Source: Streptomyces resistomycificus (GTDB lineage Bacteria > Actinomycetota > Actinomycetes > Streptomycetales > Streptomycetaceae). From it: DNA of 64,000 bases. The stretch covers positions 124,001 through 188,000 of the forward strand of contig NZ_KQ948992.1 in the NCBI RefSeq assembly GCF_001514265.1, written 5' to 3'. A program made the position numbers and the translations under genes. Position 1 is the first letter of the stretch. Each line of letters opens with the position of its first letter. Positions 6,967 through 15,867 of this stretch are shown in pieces. The notes under the pieces are model-generated. The model was not told the DNA's origin, did no database searches, and saw only the letters and a list, made by a program, of their open reading frames with translations.

Positions 6967-7656
6967 TCAGGCCCCTTCCACCCCCGCCACCGCCTGGATG
7001 TCCTGCTGGAGTTCGTCCGCGTGCTCGCCCGTCACCAGGTACACGACCCGCTTGGCGACCGCGACGGCGTGGTCGGCGTACCGCTCGTAGTAGCGGCCGA
7101 GCAGCGTGACGTCGACGGCCGTCTCGATGCCGTGCTTCCAGCGGTCGTCCATCAGGTGCTGGAAGAGCGTGCGGTGCAGGAGGTCCATCGCGTCGTCGTC
7201 CTGCTCCAGCTGGAGCGCGAGGTCGACGTCCTTCGTGATGATCACCTCGGCCGCCTTGGCCATCAGCCGCTGCGCCAGCTGGCCCATCTCCAGGATGGTC
7301 GCGTGCAGGTCGTGCGGGATGGCGCGGGCCGGGAAGCGCAGCCGGGCGAGCTTCGCCACGTGCTGGGCGAGGTCGCCCGAACGCTCCAGGTCCGCCGACA
7401 TGCGCAGGGAGGTGACGACGATCCGCAGGTCCGTCGCCACCGGCTGCTGGCGGGCCAGCAGGGCTATCGCCCGGGCCTCCAGTTCGTGCTGGAGGTTGTC
7501 GACCTTCTGGTCGCCCTCGATGACGCTTTCGGCAAGCTTCAGGTCGGAGTCGAGGATCGCCGTCGTGGCGCGTCCGATCGCCGACCCGACCAGTCGGGCC
7601 ATCTCCACCAGACCGTCGCCGATCGAATCCAGTTCCTCGTGGTACGCGTCCCGCAT
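6967..7656 (-). CDS. phoU: phosphate-specific transport accessory regulator PhoU
   Basis: 229 residues with two PhoU helical-bundle halves. The metal-binding-type motifs are SLRMSADLERSGDLAQHVA (about 85-105) and LLGRYYERYADHAVAVAKR (about 190-210). Members link the Pst phosphate importer to the PhoR kinase and keep the Pho regulon off when phosphate is ample. The start MRDAYHEELD at 7656 is chosen because GAGAGGGA precedes it; the upstream in-frame extension is not conserved-looking. It is divergent from phoR-phoP, with a PHO box between them. pstSCAB is not in this window. From memory it corresponds to S. coelicolor SCO4228. Confidence 0.95.
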   Translation of the reverse strand: MRDAYHEELDSIGDGLVEMARLVGSAIGRATTAILDSDLKLAESVIEGDQKVDNLQHELEARAIALLARQQPVATDLRIVVTSLRMSADLERSGDLAQHVAKLARLRFPARAIPHDLHATILEMGQLAQRLMAKAAEVIITKDVDLALQLEQDDDAMDLLHRTLFQHLMDDRWKHGIETAVDVTLLGRYYERYADHAVAVAKRVVYLVTGEHADELQQDIQAVAGVEGA

Positions 7657-7785
7657 CAGGGTTCCCTCTCGTACGTGATCTTCGGGGGTCACCGGGGGCC
7701 GGGTCCCGGCGCGTCTGTCAGGCAAAACCGGTGCTTCGCACCCCACGCTCCCACGTTCCGCCCTGTACGCGTCGGTTTCCGTCAC

Positions 7786-7818
7786 CCCAAATGAACCGTC
7801 ACTGGCTCCAAGGTGAAC
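7786..7818 (-). promoter_or_regulatory. PHO box (PhoP direct-repeat operator) between phoU and phoR
   Basis: On the minus strand GTTCACCTTGG (7818-7808) and GTTCATTTGGG (7796-7786) are separated by one further 11-nt unit, so the two clear units are exactly 22 nt apart. This matches the 11-nt direct-repeat unit architecture of Streptomyces PhoP sites (GTTCA followed by pyrimidines and GG). It lies about 130-160 bp before phoU and 75-105 bp before phoR. Confidence 0.7.
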
Positions 7819-7891
7819 TCTGGGCGACGAGTGTTCGAGCTCGCACTCGGACGGCTGTGGGCGGAGCCCGACCCATGCCTAACCTGGGTGC

Positions 7892-9157
7892 ATGGACGTG
7901 AACGCGGCGGTCGCCGCAGCGGCGGCGATAGCCGGTGTGCTCACCGGTGTCATCGCCATGCTGGCGTTCCGCTGGAGCGAGCGGGAGCAGAAGCGCCCCA
8001 CCCGCACCTCTCTGCACACCGACCCGGTGCTTCCGCCGGGCGTGGACACCGTCCTGTCCGTGCTGAGGTCCTCCGCGGTCGTCCTGGACGAGGCGGACGC
8101 CGTGGTCAAGGCCAGCTCCGCCGCCTACGCCCTCGGGCTGGTGCGCGGCGGCAAGCTCTCCGTGGAAGCCATGCTCCAGATGGCCCGGGACACCCGACGC
8201 GACGGCGAGATACGCCAGGTCGAGCTGGACCTCCCCAGACGCGGCACCGGCCGTGGCGAGGCCCTCGCCGTCTCCGCACGCGTCGCCCCCCTCGGCTCCC
8301 GCCTGGTGCTGCTCCTCGTCGAGGACCTCACCGAGGCCAGGCGCATAGAGGCGGTGCGGCGCGATTTCGTGGCGAACGTCAGCCATGAGCTGAAGACCCC
8401 GGTCGGCGCCCTCTCCCTGCTGTCCGAGGCCGTGATGGACGCCTCCGACGACCCGGAGGCGGTGGAGCGCTTCGCCGGCCGGATGCAGATCGAGGCGACC
8501 CGGCTGACCAACCTGGTCCAGGAGCTCATCGACCTGTCACGCGTGCAGAACGACGATCCGCTCGAGGACGCCGAACCGGTCCGCGTCGACGAACTCGTCG
8601 CCGAGGCCATCGACCGCTGCCGGCACCAGGCCGGCGCCAAACAGATCACCATGGCCGCGGCCGGCCACGTCGACCTGGCAGTCTGGGGCAACCGCGGCCA
8701 GCTCGCCGCCGCCCTCGGCAACCTCGTCGAGAACGCCGTCAACTACTCTCCCGCCCGCACCCGCGTCGGCATAGCCGCCCGCCGTGTGACCGCGCCCGGC
8801 GGCGACATGATCGAGGTCGCCGTCACCGACCAGGGCATCGGGATCACCGACAAGGACAAGGAGCGCATCTTCGAGCGCTTCTACCGGGTCGACCCGGCCC
8901 GCTCCCGAGCCACCGGCGGTACCGGCCTCGGCCTGGCGATCGTCAAGCACGTGGCCGCCTCGCACGGCGGGGAGGTCACGGTGTGGAGCTCCGAGGGACA
9001 GGGCTCCACCTTCACCCTGCGACTCCCGGAGGCGGGTGCCGCCCGAGACCGGGCCCACCAGCGTCCGGACCTCGACGGTCTCGACGACGAGACCGGACCT
9101 TCGTCCCCCGAATCATCCCCTTACGAACCGCTCCACTCCCCGGAGGTCCTTCCGTGA
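7892..9157 (+). CDS. phoR: phosphate-sensing histidine kinase PhoR
   Basis: 421 residues. One N-terminal membrane segment (about 5-27) precedes a PAS-like region (about 50-145). The dimerisation/phosphoacceptor motif is FVANVSHELKTPVGAL (His at about 169). The HATPase_c domain carries the N box NLVENAVNYS, the G1 box VTDQGIGITDKD and the G2 box GTGLGLAIVKH. This is the SenX3/PhoR type with a single transmembrane anchor. TAACCT ends 6 bases before the ATG and there is no Shine-Dalgarno, so the message is probably leaderless. It overlaps phoP by 4 bases (GTGA), giving translational coupling. It phosphorylates PhoP under phosphate limitation. Confidence 0.95.
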   Translation: MDVNAAVAAAAAIAGVLTGVIAMLAFRWSEREQKRPTRTSLHTDPVLPPGVDTVLSVLRSSAVVLDEADAVVKASSAAYALGLVRGGKLSVEAMLQMARDTRRDGEIRQVELDLPRRGTGRGEALAVSARVAPLGSRLVLLLVEDLTEARRIEAVRRDFVANVSHELKTPVGALSLLSEAVMDASDDPEAVERFAGRMQIEATRLTNLVQELIDLSRVQNDDPLEDAEPVRVDELVAEAIDRCRHQAGAKQITMAAAGHVDLAVWGNRGQLAAALGNLVENAVNYSPARTRVGIAARRVTAPGGDMIEVAVTDQGIGITDKDKERIFERFYRVDPARSRATGGTGLGLAIVKHVAASHGGEVTVWSSEGQGSTFTLRLPEAGAARDRAHQRPDLDGLDDETGPSSPESSPYEPLHSPEVLP

Positions 9158-9834
9158 CCCGAGTGCTTGTCGTCGAGGACGAGGAGTCCTTCTCCGACGC
9201 CCTGTCGTACATGCTCCGCAAGGAGGGCTTCGAAGTCGCCGTGGCGACCACCGGGCCCGACGGACTCGACGAGTTCGACCGCAACGGCGCCGACCTCGTC
9301 CTCCTCGACCTGATGCTGCCCGGCCTGCCGGGCACCGAGGTGTGCCGCCAGCTGCGCGGCCGCTCCAACGTCCCCGTCATCATGGTGACCGCCAAGGACA
9401 GCGAGATCGACAAGGTCGTCGGGCTGGAGATAGGAGCCGACGACTACGTGACCAAGCCGTTCTCCTCCCGAGAGCTGGTCGCCCGTATCCGCGCAGTGCT
9501 GCGCCGCCGCGGAGAGCCCGAGGAGGTCACCCCGGCCGCCCTGGAGGCGGGCCCGGTCCGCATGGACGTCGACCGCCACGTCGTCACCGTCTCCGGCTCC
9601 AAGGTCGACCTTCCCCTCAAGGAGTTCGACCTCCTGGAGATGCTGCTGCGCAACGCCGGCCGCGTCCTCACCCGTATGCAGCTCATCGACCGCGTCTGGG
9701 GCGCCGACTACGTCGGCGACACCAAGACCCTGGACGTCCACGTGAAGCGCCTGCGCGCCAAGATCGAGCCGGACCCGGGCGCGCCCCGGTACCTGGTGAC
9801 GGTCCGGGGGCTGGGCTACAAGTTCGAGCCGTAG
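9154..9834 (+). CDS. phoP: phosphate response regulator PhoP (OmpR family)
   Basis: 226 residues. The receiver domain (1-118) has acidic residues EDEES, phosphoacceptor Asp in LVLLDLMLPGLPG (about 52), Thr in MVTAK and Lys in TKPFS. The winged-helix DNA-binding domain (about 130-226) has the recognition region TKTLDVHVKRLRAKI and the terminal wing RGLGYKFEP. The GTG start at 9154 is chosen because CGGAGG precedes it and VTRVLVVEDEE is the expected N-terminus. It binds PHO boxes and is expected to control this operon and phoU through the 7786-7818 site. A strong terminator follows. Confidence 0.96.
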   Translation: MTRVLVVEDEESFSDALSYMLRKEGFEVAVATTGPDGLDEFDRNGADLVLLDLMLPGLPGTEVCRQLRGRSNVPVIMVTAKDSEIDKVVGLEIGADDYVTKPFSSRELVARIRAVLRRRGEPEEVTPAALEAGPVRMDVDRHVVTVSGSKVDLPLKEFDLLEMLLRNAGRVLTRMQLIDRVWGADYVGDTKTLDVHVKRLRAKIEPDPGAPRYLVTVRGLGYKFEP

Positions 9835-9852
9835 ACCGGCCACGCACTGACG

Positions 9853-9890
9853 CCGAAGGGCGGAACCTCCTGGGAGGTTCCGCCCTTCGG
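9853..9890. terminator. bidirectional terminator between phoP and the lipoprotein gene
   Basis: A perfect 18-bp inverted repeat (ccgaagggcggaacctcc and its complement) with a 2-nt nominal loop lies 19 bp after the phoP stop and 38 bp beyond the stop of the converging gene at 9929. Confidence 0.9.
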
Positions 9891-9928
9891 TCGTACGACG
9901 ATCTCGTACGGCTGTTTCGAACGACCGC

Positions 9929-10591
9929 TCAGTGGCCCGCGCCCGCGGCCGGCGACTCGGTCGTGGTCGACTCGCCGGTCGCCGCGTCCGTGCCGGTCGG
10001 GGTTGCCGTGGGGGCGCTCGGCGTGGCCTCGGGGTCCTCGCTCGCGCCGGGGCTCGAGGTGCCGCCCGGCGTCGCGGGGATCTCGGTGGGGCCCCAGGTG
10101 GAGAAGTAGTGCTCGGCGGGGACCACGAAGGCGCGCAGGCTCACGTCACCGGTCTTGCTGAAGGTGAAGGTGACCTTCTGGGCGTTGCCGTTCTGCACGT
10201 TCTCGCCGAGGCTGTTCAGCACCGCGGAGGCGTTGCCCTTGCCGCCGAGAATGAGCGAACCGCCCGCGGGGACGGTCACCTTGCCCTTGCCCTTGGCGGG
10301 CGTGAGCTCGGCGCTGCCGCCACCGTCGACGGCCACCGAGTCCAGGGTCTGGGCGGTGTCGCCGCTGTTGAAGAGGGTGGCCGAGATGACCGCCGGGCCC
10401 TTGGCCTCGACGTCCGGCTGGGTGATGACCACGACGTTCTGGAGCTTGATGTCCCCGACCGACGTGGCCGCGTTGTCCGGCTTGACCCCCAGGGTCTGTG
10501 CGTTGTTGCCGGCCGCGCACGCGGAGAGCGAGGCGATCGAGAACGCGATGGCGGCGGCGGCGAGGGCACCGCGTCGAAGGCTGCTGCTCAC
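9929..10591 (-). CDS. secreted lipoprotein, DUF461/PCuAC-like
   Basis: 220 residues. The signal peptide (1-25) ends with the lipobox LSAC (Cys at about 25). The mature domain has QNVVVITQPDVEAKGPAVISATLFNSGDTAQTLDSV (about 50-85), then VPAGGSLILGG and a beta-rich end. The last 60 residues are a Pro/Thr/Ser tail. The layout matches DUF461, related to periplasmic PCuAC copper chaperones, but the usual Met/His copper ligands are not evident, so a copper role is doubtful. It converges on phoP. The function is unknown; export and lipidation are well supported. Confidence 0.82.
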   Translation of the reverse strand: MSSSLRRGALAAAAIAFSIASLSACAAGNNAQTLGVKPDNAATSVGDIKLQNVVVITQPDVEAKGPAVISATLFNSGDTAQTLDSVAVDGGGSAELTPAKGKGKVTVPAGGSLILGGKGNASAVLNSLGENVQNGNAQKVTFTFSKTGDVSLRAFVVPAEHYFSTWGPTEIPATPGGTSSPGASEDPEATPSAPTATPTGTDAATGESTTTESPAAGAGH

Positions 10592-11203
10592 GGCGGCGGC
10601 GACTCCTTGACTCGAGCGAGGCGGCCCGTAAAGCCGCGCTAAGTGTCTGTCAGCGGCATCAGGTTACCGAGCCGTCCCCGTGCCGCCGCACCCGACCCTC
10701 CCCCGGGGGCCCGTCACTTCGCCCGGTCTACCCCCGGCAGGGGCGGTCACGGCACTCCCGGGTGACCTCCGAGCCACGGCGAGGTGTCGCTCGTACGGCA
10801 TTCACATAAGCCGGCCGATCGCGCGCCGGGGATTTTCCGTGAAGGAATCCGTGCACCCCGAAATTGATCACCATCCGTCCGGCCGAACGCCACGATGATC
10901 AATTCCGGATTCGACCCGGACCCGACTCCCCTCATCGAACGGAGTAGCGGAAGTCGCACGGTTGGAAGCGGACATATGGGGATGTTTGGCCGCTTGGAGG
11001 GGCCTCCGGATGCGTGTAACGGCCGCGTTTCTCCTCCCCCGAAGAGCCGCTCCGACCTGCGAATACCTTCTTCCGCTCGGCCTCCGCAGCACGTTCCTGT
11101 TGTTGTTGTCAAGCCCCGAGATATGCCCTGACCTGCGAAAACGCCATTCAGAACCCGCAGTTTCCGTGTTACTCTGGATAGCCACGGAAGGGGTACCTGT
11201 CAC
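10592..11203 (+). other. 612-bp non-coding stretch upstream of carD
   Basis: No convincing gene is visible; a 78-codon frame at 10895 lacks a ribosome binding site and coding composition. An inverted repeat aattgatca (10862-10870) / tgatcaatt (10896-10904) lies in the middle. TTACTCT-like -10 sequences occur about 35 bp before carD. The first part must hold the promoter of the lipoprotein gene. Confidence 0.5.
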
Positions 11204-11686
11204 ATGACGTTCAAGGTTGGCGACACCGTGGTCTATCCCCATCACGGGGCCGCGCTGATCGAGGCCATCGAAACTCGCCAGATCAAAGGCGTGGACAAGA
11301 CCTACTTGGTGCTGAAGGTCGCCCAGGGCGACCTGACGGTACGTGTGCCAGCGGACAATGCGGAGTTCGTCGGCGTGCGTGATGTGGTCGGTCAGGACGG
11401 GCTGGACCGGGTCTTCGAGGTGCTGCGCGCGCCGTACGCCGAGGAGCCCACGAACTGGTCGCGTCGTTACAAGGCAAACCTGGAGAAGCTCGCCTCCGGC
11501 GATGTCATCAAGGTCGCGGAAGTCGTGCGTGACCTGTGGCGTCGTGAGCGCGAGCGTGGTCTCTCCGCCGGTGAGAAGCGCATGCTCGCCAAGGCCCGCC
11601 AGATCCTGGTGAGCGAGCTCGCGCTCGCGGAGAACACGAACGAGGACAAGGCGGAGGCCCTGCTCGACGAGGTTCTCGCGTCCTGA
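11204..11686 (+). CDS. carD: RNA polymerase-binding transcription factor CarD
   Basis: 160 residues. The N-terminal RNAP-interacting Tudor-like domain begins MTFKVGDTVVYPHHGAALIE, with KTYLVLKVAQGDLTVRVPADN. The C-terminal helical DNA-binding domain includes NWSRRYKANLEKLASGD and ERGLSAGEKRMLAKARQIL; the Trp that wedges into the -10 minor groove is probably the W in VVRDLWRRERERG. CarD stabilises the open complex at many promoters. Length and sequence are typical of actinobacterial CarD. It precedes ispD in the same direction with a 258-bp gap that shows no gene. Confidence 0.95.
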   Translation: MTFKVGDTVVYPHHGAALIEAIETRQIKGVDKTYLVLKVAQGDLTVRVPADNAEFVGVRDVVGQDGLDRVFEVLRAPYAEEPTNWSRRYKANLEKLASGDVIKVAEVVRDLWRRERERGLSAGEKRMLAKARQILVSELALAENTNEDKAEALLDEVLAS

Positions 11687-11944
11687 CGCCGGCGCAAGCC
11701 AGCCTCAGCACATCTGAAATGCCGCGGTGCCCGATGACGTATTTCTCGTCGCCGGGCGCTGCGGCATGTTCGTACCCGGACGCCGACGTGCGTACATCTC
11801 GGGGAAAGCCTCCCCCGATACTGGGCGTGCCGGGCCCGGGCAGCTGGCTCGACCGGCGTCACGGAAGGGTCCGGTCAAGGCGTCGCGCCCGGCACGCTGA
11901 GGCCATACCCACCTAGGCCGAGCACACAAACCTGACAGGAACCG

Positions 11945-12709
11945 ATGTCTGACGATTCGCGCCCCTCGCCCGCGGAAGTCCGGGCCGCCGCCCGTACGGC
12001 CGCCGTGATCCCGGCCGCCGGCCGTGGTGTACGTCTCGGCCCCGGCGCCCCCAAGGCGCTCCGCGCGCTGAACGGCACCCCCATGCTCATCCACGCGCTC
12101 CGCGCCCTGGCCGAGTCCCGTGCCGTCTCCCTCGTGGTCGTCGTGGCCCCGCCCGACGGCGCGGCCGAGGTCAAGTCCCTGCTCGACGCGCACGCCCTGC
12201 CCGAGCGCACCGACTTCCTCGTCGTCCCCGGCGGTGAGACCCGCCAGGAGTCCGTGAAGCTCGGTCTGGACGCGCTGCCGCCCGCGTACGACATCGTGCT
12301 GGTGCACGACGCCGCCCGCCCCCTCGTCCCGGTCGACACGGTGGACGCCGTCGTCGAGGCCGTACGGGCGGGAGCCGTGGCCGTCGTCCCGGCGCTGCCC
12401 CTCGCGGACACCGTGAAGGAGGTCGAGCCGGCCGCGACCCCGGGCGAACCGGAGCCGGTGGTGGCCACCCCGGAGCGGGCGCGGCTGCGTGCCGTCCAGA
12501 CCCCCCAGGGCTTCGACCGCGCCACCCTGGTCCGCGCCCACGAGACGGTCACCGCCGACGTCACCGACGACGCCGGCATGGTCGAGCGGCTCGGCGAGAC
12601 GGTCGTGACCGTCCCCGGCCACGAGGAGGCCTTCAAGGTCACCCGCCCGCTGGACCTCGTCCTCGCGGAGGCGGTCCTGGCCCGCAGGAGGCTCAACGAT
12701 GGCTTCTGA
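11945..12709 (+). CDS. ispD: 2-C-methyl-D-erythritol 4-phosphate cytidylyltransferase
   Basis: 254 residues. The CTP-binding motif is AVIPAAGRGVRLGPGAPKAL (about 20-40), and VLVHDAARPLV and RLRAVQTPQGFD are the later signature segments. It makes CDP-methylerythritol in the MEP isoprenoid pathway. AGGAACCG precedes the ATG. It overlaps ispF by 11 bases, so the two are translationally coupled. The first 18 residues are a variable hydrophilic extension. Confidence 0.96.
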   Translation: MSDDSRPSPAEVRAAARTAAVIPAAGRGVRLGPGAPKALRALNGTPMLIHALRALAESRAVSLVVVVAPPDGAAEVKSLLDAHALPERTDFLVVPGGETRQESVKLGLDALPPAYDIVLVHDAARPLVPVDTVDAVVEAVRAGAVAVVPALPLADTVKEVEPAATPGEPEPVVATPERARLRAVQTPQGFDRATLVRAHETVTADVTDDAGMVERLGETVVTVPGHEEAFKVTRPLDLVLAEAVLARRRLNDGF

Positions 12710-13196
12710 CCTCCCCCACGTGCTGCCCCAGGTCGGCATCGGCACCGACATCCACGCCTTCGAGGAGGGCCGCGAGCTGTGGTGCGCCGGCCTCAGGTGG
12801 GAGGGCGAGGGCCCGGGGCTGGCCGGTCACTCTGACGCTGACGTCGTCGCCCACGCCGCCTGCAACGCGCTGTTCTCCGCGGCCGGTCTCGGCGACCTCG
12901 GTCAGCACTTCGGCACCGGGCGCCCCGAGTGGTCCGGCGCCTCCGGGGTGACCCTGCTGACGGAGGCCGCCCGGATCGTCCGCGAGGCCGGGTTCACCGT
13001 CGGCAACATCGCCGTACAGGTCGTAGGGCCCCGCCCGAAGATCGGCAAGCGCCGCGACGAGGCCCAGAAGCTGCTGTCGGAGGCGGCCGGGGCGCCGGTG
13101 TCGGTTTCCGGCGCGACCACGGACGGCCTCGGCTTCCCGGGCCGGGACGAAGGCCTGATGGCGGTGGCCACGGCGCTGGTGGTGCGGACCGGCTGA
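12699..13196 (+). CDS. ispF: 2-C-methyl-D-erythritol 2,4-cyclodiphosphate synthase
   Basis: 165 residues, standard for IspF. The metal site is IGTDIHAF (Asp/His) and AGHSDADVVAHA (His/Asp); substrate contacts include GDLGQHFGTG and SGATTDGLGFPGRDEG. It cyclises CDP-methylerythritol phosphate in the cytoplasm. The start overlaps the end of ispD. From ispF to cysS is 99 bp, which contains the cysS promoter. Confidence 0.96.
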   Translation: MASDLPHVLPQVGIGTDIHAFEEGRELWCAGLRWEGEGPGLAGHSDADVVAHAACNALFSAAGLGDLGQHFGTGRPEWSGASGVTLLTEAARIVREAGFTVGNIAVQVVGPRPKIGKRRDEAQKLLSEAAGAPVSVSGATTDGLGFPGRDEGLMAVATALVVRTG

Positions 13197-13295
13197 CCGG
13201 CCGGGCCGGGCGACGGAGCCGACCGACGTCACGAATGTGTGCCCCTTGGCCGCAAGGGGCTCAAGGCAGTGCTCCGCGCCTACTACCCTGGAGGC

Positions 13296-14696
13296 GTGAC
13301 TATTCGCCTGTACGACACCAGCGCCCGGCAGATCCGTGACTTCGCCCCGCTCCAGCCGGGTTGTGTCTCGATCTACCTCTGTGGCGCGACCGTGCAGGCG
13401 GCACCGCACATCGGGCACATCCGCTCGGGGCTGAACTTCGACATCATGCGCCGCTGGTTCGCGTACCGCGGCTACGAGGTCACGTTCGTCCGCAACGTCA
13501 CCGACATCGACGACAAGATCATCGCCAAGTCGGCCGACCAGGGCCGCCCCTGGTGGTCGATCGGGTACGAGAACGAGCGCGCGTTCAACGACGGCTACAC
13601 CGCGCTCGGTTGCCTCCCGCCGACCTACGAGCCGCGCGCCACCGGTCATGTCACCGAGATGGTCGAGATGATGCGCGGTCTCATCGAGCGCGGCCACGCC
13701 TACGAGGCCGACGGCAACGTCTACTTCGACGTGAAGTCGTTCCCGGAGTACCTGCGCCTGTCCAACCAGGAGCTGGACAACCTGCTCCAGCCCTCGGGCG
13801 AGGGCGAGACCGGCAAGCGGGACCCGCGGGACTTCGCCATGTGGAAGGCGACCAAGCCGGGTGAGCCGAGCTGGGAGACGCCGTGGGGCCGCGGCCGGCC
13901 CGGCTGGCACCTGGAGTGCTCGGCGATGGCCCACAAGTACCTGGGCTCCGTCTTCGACATCCACGGCGGCGGCCTGGACCTGATCTTCCCGCACCACGAG
14001 AACGAGATCGCCCAGGCCAAGGCCTACGGCGACGAGTTCGCCCGGTACTGGGTGCACAACGCCTGGGTCACCATGAGCGGCGAGAAGATGTCGAAGTCGC
14101 TGGGCAACTCGGTCCTGGTGTCCGAGATGGTCCAGCGCTGGCGTCCGATCGTGCTGCGCTACTACCTCGGCACCCCGCACTACCGCTCGATGATCGAGTA
14201 CAGCGAGGAGGCCCTGCGCGAGGCCGAGTCCGCGTTCGCGCGGATCGAGGGCTTCGTGCAGCGCGTGATGGAGAAGGCCGGGGGAGTCGTCGAGCCGTCC
14301 GCCGACGTCCCGCCCGCCTTCGCCGAGGCGATGGACGACGACCTGGGCGTCCCGCAGGCCCTCGCCGTCGTGCACACCACCGTCCGGCAGGGCAACTCCG
14401 CGCTGGCCGCCGACGACAAGGAAGCCGCCGTGGCCCGCCTCGCCGAGGTCCGCGCCATGCTCGGCGTCCTCGGCCTGGACCCGCTCGACCCGCACTGGGC
14501 GGGCGAGAGCGACCGCGGCGACGACCTCCACGGGGTCGTCGACAGCCTGGTACGCCTGGTCCTGGACCAGCGTGAGGCGGCCCGCGCCCGCAAGGACTGG
14601 GGCACCGCGGACGCCATCCGCGACCAGCTCAACCAGTCCGGCCTCGTCATCGAGGACAGCCCGCAGGGACCGCGCTGGAGCCTCGGCCCGCGCTGA
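13296..14696 (+). CDS. cysS: cysteinyl-tRNA synthetase
   Basis: 466 residues. The class I signatures are HIGHIRSG (about 45) and GEKMSKSLGN (about 265). The catalytic-domain zinc ligands include the Cys in IYLCGATVQ, the Cys in HLECSAMA and HGGGLDLIFPHHENE. The GTG at 13296 (VTIRLYDTSARQIRDF) matches the family N-terminus better than the ATG 57 bases upstream. TACCCT lies 6 bases before it, the leaderless spacing, although GGAGG also occurs in that gap. It charges tRNA-Cys. As a neighbour of ispDF and rlmB this is a conserved actinobacterial order. Confidence 0.96.
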   Translation: MTIRLYDTSARQIRDFAPLQPGCVSIYLCGATVQAAPHIGHIRSGLNFDIMRRWFAYRGYEVTFVRNVTDIDDKIIAKSADQGRPWWSIGYENERAFNDGYTALGCLPPTYEPRATGHVTEMVEMMRGLIERGHAYEADGNVYFDVKSFPEYLRLSNQELDNLLQPSGEGETGKRDPRDFAMWKATKPGEPSWETPWGRGRPGWHLECSAMAHKYLGSVFDIHGGGLDLIFPHHENEIAQAKAYGDEFARYWVHNAWVTMSGEKMSKSLGNSVLVSEMVQRWRPIVLRYYLGTPHYRSMIEYSEEALREAESAFARIEGFVQRVMEKAGGVVEPSADVPPAFAEAMDDDLGVPQALAVVHTTVRQGNSALAADDKEAAVARLAEVRAMLGVLGLDPLDPHWAGESDRGDDLHGVVDSLVRLVLDQREAARARKDWGTADAIRDQLNQSGLVIEDSPQGPRWSLGPR

Positions 14697-14807
14697 GCTC
14701 TTTCTTGATCGATTGTGCCGCCCGGCCATCCGGGCGGCACACTGCATATACGCACGTACGCACGCTTCGGCTTCCCCGGGGCTTCTCAGAGAACAGACAG
14801 GTAGGTC

Positions 14808-15749
14808 ATGGCAGCCAACAACCGCCGCATGTCCGGCAAGAAGGGCGCGCAGGTCGGCAGCGGCGGCCAGCGACGCAGGGGCCTCGAGGGCAAGGGCCCG
14901 ACCCCGCCCGCCGAGATGCGCAAGGGTCACAAGAAGAACCGCGTGGCCAACGCCAAGGCGAAGCAGGCGGTACGCCGTCCCACGCCGCGCGGCCGGGGCG
15001 GCAAGGGCACCTCCGAGATGGTCGTCGGCCGCAACCCCGTCGTCGAGGCGCTGCGCGAGGGCGTGCCCGCGGTGACGCTGTACGTCCAGCAGTTCATCGA
15101 CAACGACGAGCGGGTGCGTGAGGCGCTCCAGCTCGTCGCCGAGCGCGGTGGCGTCCACCTCATGGAGGCCCCCCGCCCCGAGCTCGACCGCATGACCAAC
15201 GGCCTCAACCACCAGGGCCTCGTCCTCCAGGTCCCGCCGTACGAGTACGCGCACCCCGAGGACCTCGCGAACGCCGCCTACGACAAGGGCGAGGACCCGC
15301 TCATCGTCGTCCTCGACGGCGTCACCGACCCGCGCAACCTCGGCGCCGTCGTCCGGTCCGCCTCCGCCTTCGGCGGCCACGGCGTCGTCGTCCCCGAGCG
15401 GCGCGCGGCCGGCATGACCGCCGGTGCCTGGAAGACGTCCGCCGGTGCGGCCGCCCGGACGCCCGTCGCCCGCGCCACCAACCTGACGCGCACCCTGGAG
15501 GCGTACAAGAAGGCCGGCATCACGGTCGTCGGTCTCGCCGCCGACGGCGAGTCCGAACTCGGTGACCTTCAGGCCCTGTCGGGGCCCGTCGTCATCGTCG
15601 TCGGCAGCGAGGGCAAGGGCCTGTCCCGGCTGGTCGGCGAGACCTGCGACCACCGGGTGCGGATCCCCATGCCGGGCGGTGCCGAGTCGCTGAACGCGGG
15701 CGTCGCGGCGGGCATCGTGCTCTACGAGACGGCACGGCGACGCGCCTGA
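14808..15749 (+). CDS. rlmB: 23S rRNA 2'-O-methyltransferase, RlmB/TrmH family
   Basis: 313 residues. A basic, disordered N-terminus (about 1-65, rich in Lys/Arg/Gly) precedes the L30e-like substrate-binding part (MVVGRNPVVEALREGVPA). The SPOUT methyltransferase knot has motif 1 NLGAVVRSASAFG, motif 2 VVGSEGKGLSRLV and motif 3 IPMPGGAESLNAGVAAGIV. It uses S-adenosylmethionine to methylate a 23S rRNA guanosine ribose, by family; the exact site is inferred. The start MAANNRRMSGKKG lies just after gacaggtaggtc. Confidence 0.92.
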   Translation: MAANNRRMSGKKGAQVGSGGQRRRGLEGKGPTPPAEMRKGHKKNRVANAKAKQAVRRPTPRGRGGKGTSEMVVGRNPVVEALREGVPAVTLYVQQFIDNDERVREALQLVAERGGVHLMEAPRPELDRMTNGLNHQGLVLQVPPYEYAHPEDLANAAYDKGEDPLIVVLDGVTDPRNLGAVVRSASAFGGHGVVVPERRAAGMTAGAWKTSAGAAARTPVARATNLTRTLEAYKKAGITVVGLAADGESELGDLQALSGPVVIVVGSEGKGLSRLVGETCDHRVRIPMPGGAESLNAGVAAGIVLYETARRRA

Positions 15750-15867
15750 GCGACTGTTCGACGTAGTCACCCACACGGGGTATTCCTGGCGTCGAGGACA
15801 ACCTTGACGGGGTCCGGACAGATCCGCCCGGTCAAAGCAGTGTCCTAAGCACACGTCACTCGGTTAG

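Noticed and set aside
10895..11131. 78-codon frame in the carD leader
   Set aside because: No ribosome binding site, mixed codon composition and no recognisable domain; treated as part of a non-coding leader.
12693..15854. 1053-codon minus-strand open frame across ispD-ispF-cysS-rlmB
   Set aside because: It is wholly antisense to four well-supported genes; its length comes from the high GC at third positions.
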